64,000 nucleotides of DNA from Lacisediminihabitans profunda (GCF_008040105.1 NZ_VRMG01000008.1:186001-250000); one strand, 5' to 3'. Positions 8,678 to 18,000 are shown, numbered from the stretch's first letter. The notes: generated from the sequence alone by a model not told the origin. Numbers and translations are program-made.

Positions 8678-9001
8678 CTACTCGTCGAGCGCGAGTTCCT
8701 TGGGCAGTTCGAGTTCCTTCGCGGAGAGCTCCTCCACGTTCACGTCCTTGAAGGTGAGCACCCGCACCGATTTGACGAAACGGTCAGAGCGGTAGACGTC
8801 CCACACCCAGACGTCGTTCATGGTGAGCTCGAAATAGAAGTCGTGCTCCGTGTCCTGGCGAACGAGTTCGACCTCGTTCGCGAGGTAGAACCGTCGCTCG
8901 GTCTCGACGACGTAGCGGAACTGGGACACGACATCCCGGTACTCCCGGTACAACGCCAGCTCGACCTCTCGGTCGTAGTCTTCGAACTCGTCTTCTTCCA
9001 T
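8678..9001 (-). CDS. DUF2469-family protein
   Basis: A 107-residue, strongly acidic protein beginning MEEDEFEDYDREVELALYRE, followed by YRDVVSQFRYVVETERRFY and VELVRQDTEHDFYFELT. This matches DUF2469, a family found next to rnhB and lepB in actinobacteria. Here it sits 63 nt downstream of rnhB on the same strand. A weak GGAG is present just before the ATG. No biochemical role is established. Confidence 0.85.
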   Translation of the reverse strand: MEEDEFEDYDREVELALYREYRDVVSQFRYVVETERRFYLANEVELVRQDTEHDFYFELTMNDVWVWDVYRSDRFVKSVRVLTFKDVNVEELSAKELELPKELALDE

Positions 9002-9064
9002 GCTCCGACAATCCTAGTTCGCTTTTGCGGACCCTTGTGCTGCCCGCCCCGGCCGCAGGATCGG

Positions 9065-9724
9065 TCAGTCGTCGGAGAGCTCGACGTCGCCGTGCAGCCA
9101 GGTGCGACGGTGAAAGTCCGTGGCTCCGAGCTCGGCGATCGCGGCGAAATGGTCGGCGCTGCCGTACCCCTTGTTCGAAGCCCAGCCGTAGCCGGGGGTG
9201 CGATCGTGCGCCGAGATCATGAGCCGGTCGCGGTGCACCTTCGCCACCACGGAGGCCGCGGCCACCGATGCGCAGTCGCGATCGGCCTTCGCCCTGGTCT
9301 TCACCGCGAGCTTCGTCGTGAGGGCCGGCGAGAGCCAGTCGTGGCTTCCATCGAGCAGGATCACCGACTGCCGCACGGCCGCCCCGTCGACGTGCAGTTT
9401 CGCGAGAGCGCGCTTGCCCGCGAGACCGAGAGCGGCGATGATGCCCACGCTGTCGATCTCGGTCGCCGTCGCGAGGCCCACGGCGGAATACAGCGCCCAC
9501 TCGACGGCGAGCGGCGCGAGTTCCTCGCGCCGCTTCTCGGAGAGGAGCTTCGAGTCGCGCAGGCCAGTTGGCATGACGCCGATCCGCGCATCCACGACGC
9601 ACAGCCCGACCGCCACGGGTCCGGCGATCGCCCCGCGCCCCACCTCGTCGCAGCCGATGACGAATCGGGCTCCCCCGTCGTGCAGGAGGGCCTCGATCTC
9701 GAGAGTCGGCTCGGCGACAGCCAT
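9065..9724 (-). CDS. rnhB: Ribonuclease HII
   Basis: A 219-residue RNase HII, which nicks RNA in RNA-DNA hybrids and at misincorporated ribonucleotides. The active-site strand GCDEVGRGAIAGP supplies the Asp-Glu pair; other family segments are LRDSKLLSEKRREEL, VILLDGSHDW, SVAAASVVAKVHRD and the GYGWASNKGYG loop. The ATG directly abuts the lepB stop codon (TAG then ATG on the minus strand), so the two genes are one transcript. Confidence 0.95.
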   Translation of the reverse strand: MAVAEPTLEIEALLHDGGARFVIGCDEVGRGAIAGPVAVGLCVVDARIGVMPTGLRDSKLLSEKRREELAPLAVEWALYSAVGLATATEIDSVGIIAALGLAGKRALAKLHVDGAAVRQSVILLDGSHDWLSPALTTKLAVKTRAKADRDCASVAAASVVAKVHRDRLMISAHDRTPGYGWASNKGYGSADHFAAIAELGATDFHRRTWLHGDVELSDD

Positions 9725-10471
9725 CTAGTGGGCGGCGCCCACGCCGCCGAACACGTTCGGATAGTTGTCGAGCCAGGTCCAGTGGCTCGCCGGCCAGGTG
9801 ATCACGAACGCCCGGCCTACCACGTCGTCCATCGGCACAAACCCCTTGCTCGGGGTGTCGGTGTTCAACCGCGAATCCGCGGAGTTGTATCGGTTGTCGC
9901 CCATCACCCAGAGCGAGTTCTTCGGCACGGTGACCGAAAAGTCGTTGCCGGCCACCTTGGTGACTCCGGCGGGAAGCTTGAGGTACTGCTTCTCGTCGAG
10001 CGGCACGCCGTTGACCGTCATCTGACCGAACGCGTTGCAGCATGCGACCTTGTCGCCGGGGAGTCCGATCACCCGCTTGATGAGGTGGTCGTTGCTGTCC
10101 GGGGCGCTCAGGCCCACGATGGAGAGCACCCAGTCGACACCGGCAACGAAGCCGTTCTGGTGCACGGGCGGGGCAGCCGGCAGCCATCCGCCCGGATCCT
10201 TGAAGACGACGACGTCGCCGCGCTGCACGGGCACGAGCTTCGGCACCAACTCGTTCACGATGATGCGGTCGTTGACCTCGAGGGTGTCCTGCATGGACTC
10301 CGAGGGGATGTAGAACGAGCGGATGAGGAACGCCTTGATGCCCACGGAGATGATGATGGCGGCAAGGAAGATCAGCACGATGTCCCGGATGAAGAGCCTG
10401 ACGCCCTTCGACCGGCCGCGCCTCTGGTCCCGCACGTCGTCGGTCGACGTGGCTGGATCGATGTGTGTCAT
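9725..10471 (-). CDS. lepB: Signal peptidase I
   Basis: A 248-residue type I signal peptidase that removes signal peptides on the outer face of the membrane. After a basic cytoplasmic tail there is one membrane segment (about 30-46), then the catalytic serine in FYIPSESMQDTL (Ser59) and the general-base lysine in HLIKRVIGLPGD (Lys132). Box E is WVMGDNRYNSADSR. The order lepB-rnhB-DUF2469 is conserved, but rplS, normally directly upstream of lepB in many relatives, is 7.6 kb away because a galactoside locus lies between them. Confidence 0.95.
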   Translation of the reverse strand: MTHIDPATSTDDVRDQRRGRSKGVRLFIRDIVLIFLAAIIISVGIKAFLIRSFYIPSESMQDTLEVNDRIIVNELVPKLVPVQRGDVVVFKDPGGWLPAAPPVHQNGFVAGVDWVLSIVGLSAPDSNDHLIKRVIGLPGDKVACCNAFGQMTVNGVPLDEKQYLKLPAGVTKVAGNDFSVTVPKNSLWVMGDNRYNSADSRLNTDTPSKGFVPMDDVVGRAFVITWPASHWTWLDNYPNVFGGVGAAH

Positions 10472-11086
10472 TAAACCCCTGAGCTCCCCCTCATTTTAGG
10501 TGCTGGGGAGCTCGGCGAAAACTGCGGTGGAACGGCGCGTCTAGTTGGACTGCCCAGGCAGGTTGGTTGTGACTCCAAACACCGTTACGGACGTTCGCGT
10601 GTGGCCGTCGGCGACGTTACGGATGTCGCGATCGTGGACCTCGGCCCTCTGGCGGTGCCGCCCGCGTCGGTCGGGCCGTGTTCTGCAGGACGGGCCCCGG
10701 TGGTGTGGGACGGGCACCGGTGGAGGGTGTCTGCCCCGCAGACTCTGGTTATGCAGGACAGCTTGTGCAGGACACGGTAGGGGTGTGGCGATCCGAACAG
10801 TCCCGGTCCGCAGGACGCTCCCGTCGATTCTGCACCTATCGTCCTCGCCATCCGCCCGAGGCGTCCTGCACAACGCGTCCTGCACAACTGGAGCCTGCGG
10901 AGCGGGCACCCGTGGACGGCGGCGCCGTCCTGCACAACGCGCGCCAGAGGCAAGGGAGTGCCGCACCGTGGCGGGGACACAGGCCCCACACCGCAATCGG
11001 AGCCCGCCCACCCATCAGCTGGTTAACCAACGTCCCTTGGGCAGTACAGCTGGTCGGTGCCGTTCAGCCGGGCGACATCGAGCGGA
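10472..11086. repeat. Gene-free stretch with clustered GTCCTGCACAAC repeats
   Basis: About 615 bp without a credible gene. GTCCTGCACAAC occurs three times in direct orientation (near 10863, 10877 and 10927). Inverted relatives carrying TGCAGGAC occur near 10681, 10751 and 10766, giving nested inverted-repeat potential. The open frames across it lack ribosome sites and protein-like composition. It lies between the 5' end of lepB and the 3' end of the ROK regulator gene, so it must also hold the lepB promoter. Confidence 0.5.
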
Positions 11087-12238
11087 CTACGGAGCCGTCG
11101 CCAGCGTGTCCAGCGTCCGCTGGATGGCGATGGCCGCCGCGCCGCGGGCCCACGACACGAAGCCGTCCTCGTCGACTCGAAGGTCGATCGGGGAGGCCTC
11201 AGGGTCACGGTCCGCACTGATCGCCACCCTCATCGCCTCGTCGGCGACGGAGAGGATGCCCAGGCCCTCGCCGGCCAACACCACGTGCTCGACCATCGCC
11301 AGGTTGGCGACCGCGGCGATCAGGCGACCGAGGGACCTGCCCGCCGACTCCACGACCTGGCGCGCGACCGGGTGGTTCTCCCGAGCCATCTGCAGCACCT
11401 CGGCATAGGTGACCGGTGCGCCGATGCCCACCTCGACCTGGGCCCGGATGCTCGGGATGGTGAGCATGGCGGTGGAACACCCGCGGTGGCCGAGAAAACA
11501 CAACGGCCCGGTCGCGTCGAGAGGGAAGTGGCCGGCCAGCCCCAGTCCGGTGTCTGCGGTGCTCACCACCTGGTCGTGCATCACCAGCCCGTAGCCGACC
11601 CCGGCCCCGATGGTGATCACGGCGAAATTGGAGAGCCCCCGGCCGAGCCCGAACCAGTGCTCGGCGGCCGTGAGCGACACCACGTCGTTCTCCACGGTCA
11701 CGGACACCCCGAGCCTCGCCTCGACGGCCTCCGCGAGATGGGTCGAGCGCCAGCCCAGGAAGGGGGCACGGTCGACGACCCGGTGGTTCGACACGTTGCC
11801 GCCGAGGCTGATCCCGACGGCCGAGATCTCCTGGCCGTTCGCGAGATCCGCGGCCAGCTCGGCGATCACGTCGACGACCGTGGCGAGTTCGTGGTTGGCA
11901 AGCGGCCGTTCGGCGCGTCGCCCCTCGGTGGCGCGGAGGTCGGTCGTGACGGCGACCGCCTCGTCGCCCGTGAGCTTGACCCCCATGAACTGTCGAGCAC
12001 CCGCGCGCACGTCAAGCGGTCGCGCCGGCCGCCCCATCGCGCCATCCGACTGCTCGGCCATCTCGACGAGCAGGCCGCGATCGAGCAGCGGGCGGCTCAG
12101 CCGCGTGACCGTGGCGAGTGACAGGCCGAGTCGCTGGGCCAGGTCACTGCGCAGAATCGGCCCGTGGATGAGCACCTCCCTCGCCAGCTCGCTCGATGGA
12201 GCGCGAAATCGGGGCTCGTAGGCCTCAGCGGGAGGCAT
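11087..12238 (-). CDS. ROK-family transcriptional regulator
   Basis: A 383-residue ROK regulator, probably the repressor of the adjacent galactoside operon. An N-terminal winged helix (residues 15-70: GPILRSDLAQRLGLSLATVTR) is followed by a sugar-kinase-like domain with ISAVGISLGGNVSN, VENDVVSLTAAEHW and GAGVGYGLVM. The zinc-binding region is FLGHRGC, with fewer cysteines than the classical CxCGxxGC motif. ATG 12238 was chosen because it directly precedes the helix-turn-helix; upstream codons read antisense to alpha-galactosidase. It is the last gene of the operon, 17 nt after the alpha-galactosidase stop. Confidence 0.87.
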   Translation of the reverse strand: MPPAEAYEPRFRAPSSELAREVLIHGPILRSDLAQRLGLSLATVTRLSRPLLDRGLLVEMAEQSDGAMGRPARPLDVRAGARQFMGVKLTGDEAVAVTTDLRATEGRRAERPLANHELATVVDVIAELAADLANGQEISAVGISLGGNVSNHRVVDRAPFLGWRSTHLAEAVEARLGVSVTVENDVVSLTAAEHWFGLGRGLSNFAVITIGAGVGYGLVMHDQVVSTADTGLGLAGHFPLDATGPLCFLGHRGCSTAMLTIPSIRAQVEVGIGAPVTYAEVLQMARENHPVARQVVESAGRSLGRLIAAVANLAMVEHVVLAGEGLGILSVADEAMRVAISADRDPEASPIDLRVDEDGFVSWARGAAAIAIQRTLDTLATAP

Positions 12239-12255
12239 CGTGGTCGTGCTCCTGT

Positions 12256-14385
12256 CTAGAGGCGGTCTAGTTCGATCAGGATAGCGTTCTCCGGCAGCAG
12301 GATCGGCGGACGGAGCCCGATTTCGGCCAACGCCAGTCCGCTCGCCTCGATTCCGGCCAGCCACGGCGGGGTCTGCGCCTGCACGGAGAGCGCCGCTCCC
12401 GCCGGCTCGACCAGGCGAACCCGGTACCGGGATTCCGGGTCGAGACCGGGGATCAGGAACCGCGCAGGAGAACTGCCCCGGGCGGCCGAGAGTTGCACGT
12501 AGGCGAAGATCGCCTCCGAGCGGTCGTGCGCGACCACGCCGTGCACGAACGAGGTGTCGTCCGGCTGCTGCACGCGAACCACCTGCCCCGAATGGAGCAG
12601 GCCGCGCTTGCGTTTGTAGTACCCGGACCAGGAGGCGAGGGCCAGTCGCTCCTCGAGGGTGGCCTCGGTGATGTCCCATTCGATTCCGGCGTGCCCGAAG
12701 AGGGCCGTCGTCGCCCGGAATGCGAGACTGTGCACCCGGCCGGTGGTGTGCGAGTGGGTCGGCCCGACGTGGCTCCCGAGAAGCTCCGGCGGGATCGCGA
12801 ACTGCGTGTAGCGCTGGATGTACTGGCGTTCGAGCGCGTCGTTGCAGTCCGAGGTCCAGAATCTGTCGACGTGGCCCGCCATGCCCAGGTCGACGCGGCC
12901 CCCGCCCGACGCACAGGACTCGATTTCCAGTCCAGGGTGGCGCAGCTTCAACTCGTCGAACAGCCGGTAGATCGCCTGGGTCTGACGCCGGACACCGGCG
13001 GCACCGAGGTGCGCCGCCTCGGTGAGCACCCGATTGTGATCCCACTTGATGTAGGAGATGTCATAGACGGTGAGGAGCGCGTCCACCTGGCCCAGAACGT
13101 GCTCGTATGCCCCCCGATGCCCGAGGTCGAGCACCTGCTGGTGCCGGCCCTCCGGGGGAATGCGTCCGCCGGCCTGGAAGATCCACTCGGGATGCGCGCG
13201 GTAGAGGTCGGAGTCCGCGTTCACCATCTCGCCCTCGAACCAGAGCCCGAACTGCATTCCCGCCGAGGTCACGCGGTCGATGAGCGGATCGAGGCCGTCC
13301 GGCCAGACGGCAGGGTCCACGACCCAGTCGCCGAGGCCCGCGAAGTCGTGGCGACGGCCGAGGAACCAGCCGTCGTCGAGGACGAACCGCTCGACGCCGA
13401 TCTCGCTCGCGGCATCCACCAGCTCCGTGAGCTTGGCAAGGTCGTGGTCGAAGTACACGGCCTCCCACACGTTGAGGGTGAGTGGCCTGGCGGTGGTCGG
13501 ATGCTCGGGCCTGGCCCGGAGCCAGCGATAGAGCCGGTCGGTCATGCCGTCGATGCCGGTCGAGGAGAACGTGGCAGCGACGGTGGGCGCCTCGTAGGTC
13601 TCCCCGGCCTGCAGGATGCCCTCGCCCGGCAGCAGGAGCTCCCCGGCGCCCATCGACGTGTGCCCGGACGGCAGCCGTTCGACAAGGTGCCTGGTGTTGC
13701 CGCTCCAGAGCAGGCCGGTGCTCCACACCGATCCGTCCTGGTAGCCGGCGCCCGCCGTCAGCGCGAGCTGCACCACGGTGTAGTCGTGGCTCGTGCGACC
13801 CTCGCGCACCTCGCGGGCCCAGGTGCCGGACTGGATCGGCCGACTCTGCGGCTGGCGTTCCTTCACCCACCGGCCCGTGAAGTCCAGGGTCTCGACGGCG
13901 TGGTCTGGCAGGGGCAGCCAGGTGGTCAGTTCGGCCAGATCGAAGGCGTCGGCGCCGACGTTGGTCACGGTCTGGGAGATGAGGACGACACCGGCCGGCT
14001 GCATCCGGAAAGAGACAGAGACCCTGAGCCCGGCCGCCTCGTCGACGGACTCGACGACGAGGGAGGTGGGTGACGACTCGAGGCTCGTCACGGTGAAGAG
14101 CTGCGACCAGTCTTGTCCGCGACGATGGCCCAGTATGGCCGGGCGACCGAGGAACCCGCGGGCATTCTCGCGCCAGATTCCGGGGACCAGCGGGGCGTCG
14201 ATATTGCTCTGCGGCACTCCCTCGGCCGTCATCGAGGCCAGATCCTCCCCGCGCGAGGCGCCGAGGTCCCTCCCCCAGTGCACGACGGCCGGGGTTCCCG
14301 ACGACACGTCCACCTGAAAAGAGACCCCGTCGGCGACGAGGGTGATCAGGGTGTTCTTCTGGGTGGCGGTGTCGAGCTGCGTCAC
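12256..14385 (-). CDS. GH36 alpha-galactosidase
   Basis: A 709-residue alpha-galactosidase of glycoside hydrolase family 36, releasing galactose from raffinose-type oligosaccharides; there is no signal peptide, so it acts on imported sugar. After an N-terminal beta-sandwich the barrel has FVLDDGWFLGRR, the nucleophile in SYIKWDHNR (about residue 445), ESCASGGGRVDLG and the acid/base in WTSDCNDALERQ (about 513). It starts at GTG 14385 with GAGGAAAA upstream. It follows the sugar-binding protein gene by 97 nt in the same operon. Confidence 0.93.
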   Translation of the reverse strand: MTQLDTATQKNTLITLVADGVSFQVDVSSGTPAVVHWGRDLGASRGEDLASMTAEGVPQSNIDAPLVPGIWRENARGFLGRPAILGHRRGQDWSQLFTVTSLESSPTSLVVESVDEAAGLRVSVSFRMQPAGVVLISQTVTNVGADAFDLAELTTWLPLPDHAVETLDFTGRWVKERQPQSRPIQSGTWAREVREGRTSHDYTVVQLALTAGAGYQDGSVWSTGLLWSGNTRHLVERLPSGHTSMGAGELLLPGEGILQAGETYEAPTVAATFSSTGIDGMTDRLYRWLRARPEHPTTARPLTLNVWEAVYFDHDLAKLTELVDAASEIGVERFVLDDGWFLGRRHDFAGLGDWVVDPAVWPDGLDPLIDRVTSAGMQFGLWFEGEMVNADSDLYRAHPEWIFQAGGRIPPEGRHQQVLDLGHRGAYEHVLGQVDALLTVYDISYIKWDHNRVLTEAAHLGAAGVRRQTQAIYRLFDELKLRHPGLEIESCASGGGRVDLGMAGHVDRFWTSDCNDALERQYIQRYTQFAIPPELLGSHVGPTHSHTTGRVHSLAFRATTALFGHAGIEWDITEATLEERLALASWSGYYKRKRGLLHSGQVVRVQQPDDTSFVHGVVAHDRSEAIFAYVQLSAARGSSPARFLIPGLDPESRYRVRLVEPAGAALSVQAQTPPWLAGIEASGLALAEIGLRPPILLPENAILIELDRL

Positions 14386-14482
14386 GGTGGTTTTCCTCGA
14401 TTGTCGGCTGTGCTGCCCATGGGTCTGGCCCGGTGCGCCTTCACGCTCCGGGCCAGACCGACCGGCGATTACTTGATGGCGG

Positions 14483-15829
14483 CTATTTGAAGAGGGCGTT
14501 GATCTGCGTGTTCACCGCGGAGAGCGAGCTCGCCTTGGCCTTGCCGGACATCACGGCCTCCATCGCCGGGGTGATGAGGGCGTTGACGTCCGAGCGGTGG
14601 TCGGTGATCGGATACAGGAACGTCGTCTTGTCCTTGACCTGGATGGTGAAGGGGCTCACGTCGATGCCCTTCGCCTTGAAGGACGCCACGGCGGCGTCGG
14701 TCGCGGCCGGGATGGCGGGGAAGACGACGCCGGCCTTGGCCACCACCGACTGGCAGGCGAGCGAGCCGAGGTACTTGACCCACTTCCAGGCCTCGGCGGG
14801 GTGCTTCGTTCCCGCCCAGATGTTGTCCGCGAGCCCATTGAACATCGACGCGCGCTTGCCGTTCGGTCCGGTGGGAGTCGGGGCGAGGGCCGGGGTGAAG
14901 GTGGCGCTCTTCGCCCCGAACACGGCTCCGGTCATCCACGAGCCGTTGCTGGCGATGGCCACCTTTCCGGCGGCGAGCTGGTCGGACCAGCCGATGCCCG
15001 TCTGCGCCTCGAACGACGGCATGTAGCCCTTTCCGACCAGAGACTGCCACCAGTCGATGGTCTTCTGGAACTTCGGGTCGTTGTAGTTGTACTTGTTGCC
15101 CCACACCCCGTTGGTGGACTTCCAGCCCGTCGTTGCGGCGAGGAAGCTCCACTGGGTCTGGCCGTCGCCGCCGCCCGAGTTCTCCATCCAGATTCCATAA
15201 GTCGCCACGTTGTTCTTGTCGAAGCCGGCCTCGTCGCCGCGGTGACCGTTCTTGTCCACCGTGAGGTGCGCGATGGCCGCCTCGTAAGTTCCGCCGTTGT
15301 CGGGGTTCCACTTGAGGTTGGCGAGCTGGTCGGCGGAGAGCCCGGCGGCGTCGGTGAGCTGCTTGTTGTAGAACAGTGCGATCGTGTCGAAGTCCTTCGG
15401 CAGGCCGTACTGCTTGCCGTCACTGCCCTTCCAGAGTTCGGCGAGGCCGGGCTGGTAGGCCTTGAGATCGACTCCATCGGCCTTGATGTAGCTGTCGAGC
15501 GGGAGGATCTGCTTGTTGAGCATGAACTGCGGGAACTGCGAGAGGTGGCTCGTGAACACGTCGTAGTTGGAGCCCGAGACGAACCCGGTGGTGATCTTGC
15601 TCCAGTAGTCGTCCCAGCCGAGCTGCTCGACCTTCACGGTGATCTTGGGGTTCGCCTTGTGGAAGTCGGCGGCGCATTGCGTGTAGGCGGGCGCCTGGTT
15701 GGCGTCCCAGAGTCCGTAGCTCAGCGTGGTCGCCGTGCTGGTCGAGGCGGCCGGTGCGGTTGCCGCACACCCGGCCAGCAGTAGGGGCACAGCGGCGATG
15801 AGGGCGATCGCCACTCGATTCTTCTTCAT
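14483..15829 (-). CDS. Sugar ABC transporter substrate-binding lipoprotein
   Basis: A 448-residue family 1 extracellular solute-binding lipoprotein. The signal peptide MKKNRVAIALIAAVPLLLAG ends at lipobox Cys21, so the mature protein is anchored outside the membrane. Internal features typical of oligosaccharide binders include NPKITVKVEQLGWDDYW, GKQYGLPKDFDTIALFYNK and GSWMTGAVF. ATG 15829 is preferred over upstream codons because the signal peptide starts there and AGAGAA lies just upstream. With GH36 next to it, the ligand is probably an alpha-galactoside such as raffinose or melibiose (inferred). Confidence 0.92.
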   Translation of the reverse strand: MKKNRVAIALIAAVPLLLAGCAATAPAASTSTATTLSYGLWDANQAPAYTQCAADFHKANPKITVKVEQLGWDDYWSKITTGFVSGSNYDVFTSHLSQFPQFMLNKQILPLDSYIKADGVDLKAYQPGLAELWKGSDGKQYGLPKDFDTIALFYNKQLTDAAGLSADQLANLKWNPDNGGTYEAAIAHLTVDKNGHRGDEAGFDKNNVATYGIWMENSGGGDGQTQWSFLAATTGWKSTNGVWGNKYNYNDPKFQKTIDWWQSLVGKGYMPSFEAQTGIGWSDQLAAGKVAIASNGSWMTGAVFGAKSATFTPALAPTPTGPNGKRASMFNGLADNIWAGTKHPAEAWKWVKYLGSLACQSVVAKAGVVFPAIPAATDAAVASFKAKGIDVSPFTIQVKDKTTFLYPITDHRSDVNALITPAMEAVMSGKAKASSLSAVNTQINALFK

Positions 15830-15925
15830 GGGTTCTCTTTCTTCCGTGACTATCTCTTGGGTGCAGACGACGCCGTCCGGCGTCGTCATTCGCTCTACGG
15901 TGAGCGAAACTCTGGGAGTGCCGGG

Positions 15926-16870
15926 CTACTTGACCCCGGACGATTGGATGGATCCGACGATTCGGCGGCCGAACACGAGCAGCAGGATGAAGATCGGCAC
16001 TGCGGACACGAGCGCTCCGGCCATGAGGCCCGCCCAGTCCGGGTTGCCCTGCGGTGTCTGCGACTTGAAGATCCCGAGACCGACCGTGAGCAGTTTGGAC
16101 TGTTCGGTCTGGCCGATGAGGAAGGGCCAGAGGTAGTCGTTCCAGTACTGGATGAACTGCAGGATGGCCAGCGTGATGATCTGCGGCCAGGCGAGCGGCA
16201 CGACGATGGTTCGGAAGATGCGCCACAGGTTCGCCCCGTCGATGACCGCCGCCTCGATGATGCTGCGGTTCACCCCCAGGAAGAACTGGCGGAGGAAGAA
16301 GATGGCGAACGGCGTCATGAACATCGAGGGGAGGGCGATGCCCACGATCGTGTTGAGCAGCCCGGCATCCTTCACGAGGATGAAATTGGGCAGCAGGGTG
16401 AAGATTCCCGGCACCATGAGCGCGATGAGGAAGACGCTGAAGACCTTGTCGCGCCCCCTCCAGTTGAGGAGGGCGAATGCGTAGGCCGCCATGGCGCTGA
16501 ACGTCACCTGCAGCACGGTGATGAGCGTGCAGGTCATTATCGAGTTGAGCATGTACTGGGCGAAATTGATGGACGCCCCCGACCCGCCCTCCGCGAGTGC
16601 CTCCGCGGTGGTGGACAGCCCGAGCACCCGGCGCAGCGGGCCGAACGTGAAGTCGACCGGGAGCAGGTTGAGCGGCTCCCCGAACATCGCGCGGTTGTTG
16701 CTGAAGGCCGTGCGGAACATCCAGTAGATCGGAAAGAGCGTGATGAGGATCACGATGAGGAGCGCGAGACGGCCGAAGAAGATCGAGACCTTCGACTTCG
16801 CAAGCGCCGGGTCGCTTTCGAGCGAGGTGCTGCGCGCCCGGCGGGTTGTCTTGAGAGCGAGGATTGCCAT
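15926..16870 (-). CDS. Sugar ABC transporter permease, MalG type
   Basis: A 314-residue inner-membrane permease with about six transmembrane segments, beginning at IFFGRLALLIVILITLFPIYW. The EAA loop that docks the ATPase reads EAAVIDGANLWRIFRTIVVP, and WPFLIGQ is typical of CUT1 permeases. It starts four bases after the stop of the MalF-type gene with GAGGTA as Shine-Dalgarno. No ATPase is encoded in the locus, as is common for actinobacterial CUT1 systems that share one MsiK-type ATPase. Confidence 0.92.
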   Translation of the reverse strand: MAILALKTTRRARSTSLESDPALAKSKVSIFFGRLALLIVILITLFPIYWMFRTAFSNNRAMFGEPLNLLPVDFTFGPLRRVLGLSTTAEALAEGGSGASINFAQYMLNSIMTCTLITVLQVTFSAMAAYAFALLNWRGRDKVFSVFLIALMVPGIFTLLPNFILVKDAGLLNTIVGIALPSMFMTPFAIFFLRQFFLGVNRSIIEAAVIDGANLWRIFRTIVVPLAWPQIITLAILQFIQYWNDYLWPFLIGQTEQSKLLTVGLGIFKSQTPQGNPDWAGLMAGALVSAVPIFILLLVFGRRIVGSIQSSGVK

Positions 16871-16874
16871 GGTG

Positions 16875-17762
16875 CTACCTCTCCAGGTCTGATTCGTTGG
16901 CGCGAAGGAGCTTGTTCTGCAGGAGCGCGACTCCAGCGAGGATGATCATGAGGATCACCGCGAGCGCCGACGCGTATCCGAAGTCCAGCCGCTCGAACGC
17001 GCGTTGGTAGATGTAGTAGTTGATGGCCCGGGTGGCGTCGACCGGCCCGCCCTTGGTCGTCACGGCGATGGTGTCGAAGACCTGGAAGGAGCCGACGACC
17101 GTCACGACGAGCACGAAGGCCAACACGGGGCGCAGCAGGGGAAGCGTCACGCTGCGGAACACTCGCCACTCGCCGGCGCCGTCGACCTCGGCGGCCTCGT
17201 AGACGTCCCTCGGTATGGCCTGGAGGCCGGCGAAGAGCAGGAGCGAGGTGTAGCCGAGGTGGCGCCAGACGTTGACCATGGCGATGGTCACCATGGCGAT
17301 GTTCTGGTTGCCGAAGAATCCGATCTTGTGGATCCCGAAGAAGTCGAGCGCCGCGTTGATGATTCCGAGGTTGTAGTCGGCCAGCCAGTACCAGACCAGC
17401 GCCACGATCACGTTGGCGATGAGGTACGGAAGCATGATGACCCCGCGAACGACCATCGTTCGGGTGAAGCGCTGCATGAGCACGGCGAGCACCAGGGCGG
17501 CGGCCGTCTGCACCCCGACGTTGATCACCACGTATTCGAGCGTCACCCGCAGCGAATTCCAGAACACCGGGTCTGACCAGATCTTGATGTAGTTCTCGAA
17601 GCCGACGAAGACCGGCGGTCGGAGCAGGTTGTAGTCGGTGAAGCTGAGGAAGAGGCCCCTGACCGCCGGCCAGGCGAAGAAGACCACGAATCCGATGCTG
17701 GCCGGGATGAGGAACAGCACCGCTGCCCTGAACTGCGATCCCTTGCGGGCGGTCACCGCCAT
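16875..17762 (-). CDS. Sugar ABC transporter permease, MalF type
   Basis: A 295-residue CUT1 permease and the first gene of the galactoside operon. Hydrophobic segments begin with AAVLFLIPASIGFVVFFAWP, and the EAA motif is EAAEVDGAGEWRVFRSVTLP. ATG 17762 is chosen because AGGAGG lies six bases upstream and a strong promoter -10 at 17794-17799 overlaps the alternative start at 17795. Together with the next gene it forms the membrane channel. Confidence 0.92.
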   Translation of the reverse strand: MAVTARKGSQFRAAVLFLIPASIGFVVFFAWPAVRGLFLSFTDYNLLRPPVFVGFENYIKIWSDPVFWNSLRVTLEYVVINVGVQTAAALVLAVLMQRFTRTMVVRGVIMLPYLIANVIVALVWYWLADYNLGIINAALDFFGIHKIGFFGNQNIAMVTIAMVNVWRHLGYTSLLLFAGLQAIPRDVYEAAEVDGAGEWRVFRSVTLPLLRPVLAFVLVVTVVGSFQVFDTIAVTTKGGPVDATRAINYYIYQRAFERLDFGYASALAVILMIILAGVALLQNKLLRANESDLER

Positions 17763-17999
17763 GGTGGGCCTCCTAACGTCCTTGTCAGAAGACATAATTG
17801 CAGTACGGAAGTAAAGAAGTCAAGGGAGTCGGCATTTTCGTGACGCGCTGTGACATTCGGACCACAAAATTGGGAAAATGGCGCCAATTTCTTCGGGTTT
17901 AATTTGCTAATTGCAAAGAATAACGACGTTTCGACCGTGAAGGGCGGCCGCACCCTCCCGGGGTGAGGCGGCCCTCGGAGGGGAACTCGGCGCCAGAAA
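17763..17999. promoter_or_regulatory. AT-rich control region upstream of the galactoside operon
   Basis: This region between the operon and the rplS terminator holds the promoter and a perfect inverted repeat TTTGC-N5-GCAAA (17903-17917), a possible operator for the ROK regulator, though it lies about 80 bp upstream of the -35. No gene is seen in it. Confidence 0.4.
17794..17823 (-). promoter_or_regulatory. Sigma-70-type promoter of the alpha-galactoside operon
   Basis: On the minus strand TTGACT (17823-17818), an 18-nt spacer and AATTAT (17799-17794) preceded by TGC form a good promoter with an extended -10. It predicts a leader of about 25 nt with AGGAGG in front of the first permease gene. 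The surrounding DNA is unusually AT-rich for this window. Confidence 0.65.
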
Positions 18000-18000
18000 A

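Noticed and set aside
6173-10474. 1433-residue open frame on the plus strand
   Set aside because: It is antisense to yraN, S9 peptidase, DUF2469, rnhB and lepB, all clearly real; its translation is Arg/Glu/His-rich low-complexity sequence typical of antisense frames in GC-rich genes.
10863-10940. Possible CRISPR array from repeated GTCCTGCACAAC
   Set aside because: Units are only 12 bp, spacing is irregular (2 to 38 bp) and no cas genes are present.
10545-11408. 287-residue plus-strand frame upstream of lepB
   Set aside because: No ribosome site, Cys/Arg-rich unlikely composition, and half of it is antisense to the ROK gene; repeats explain the open frame.
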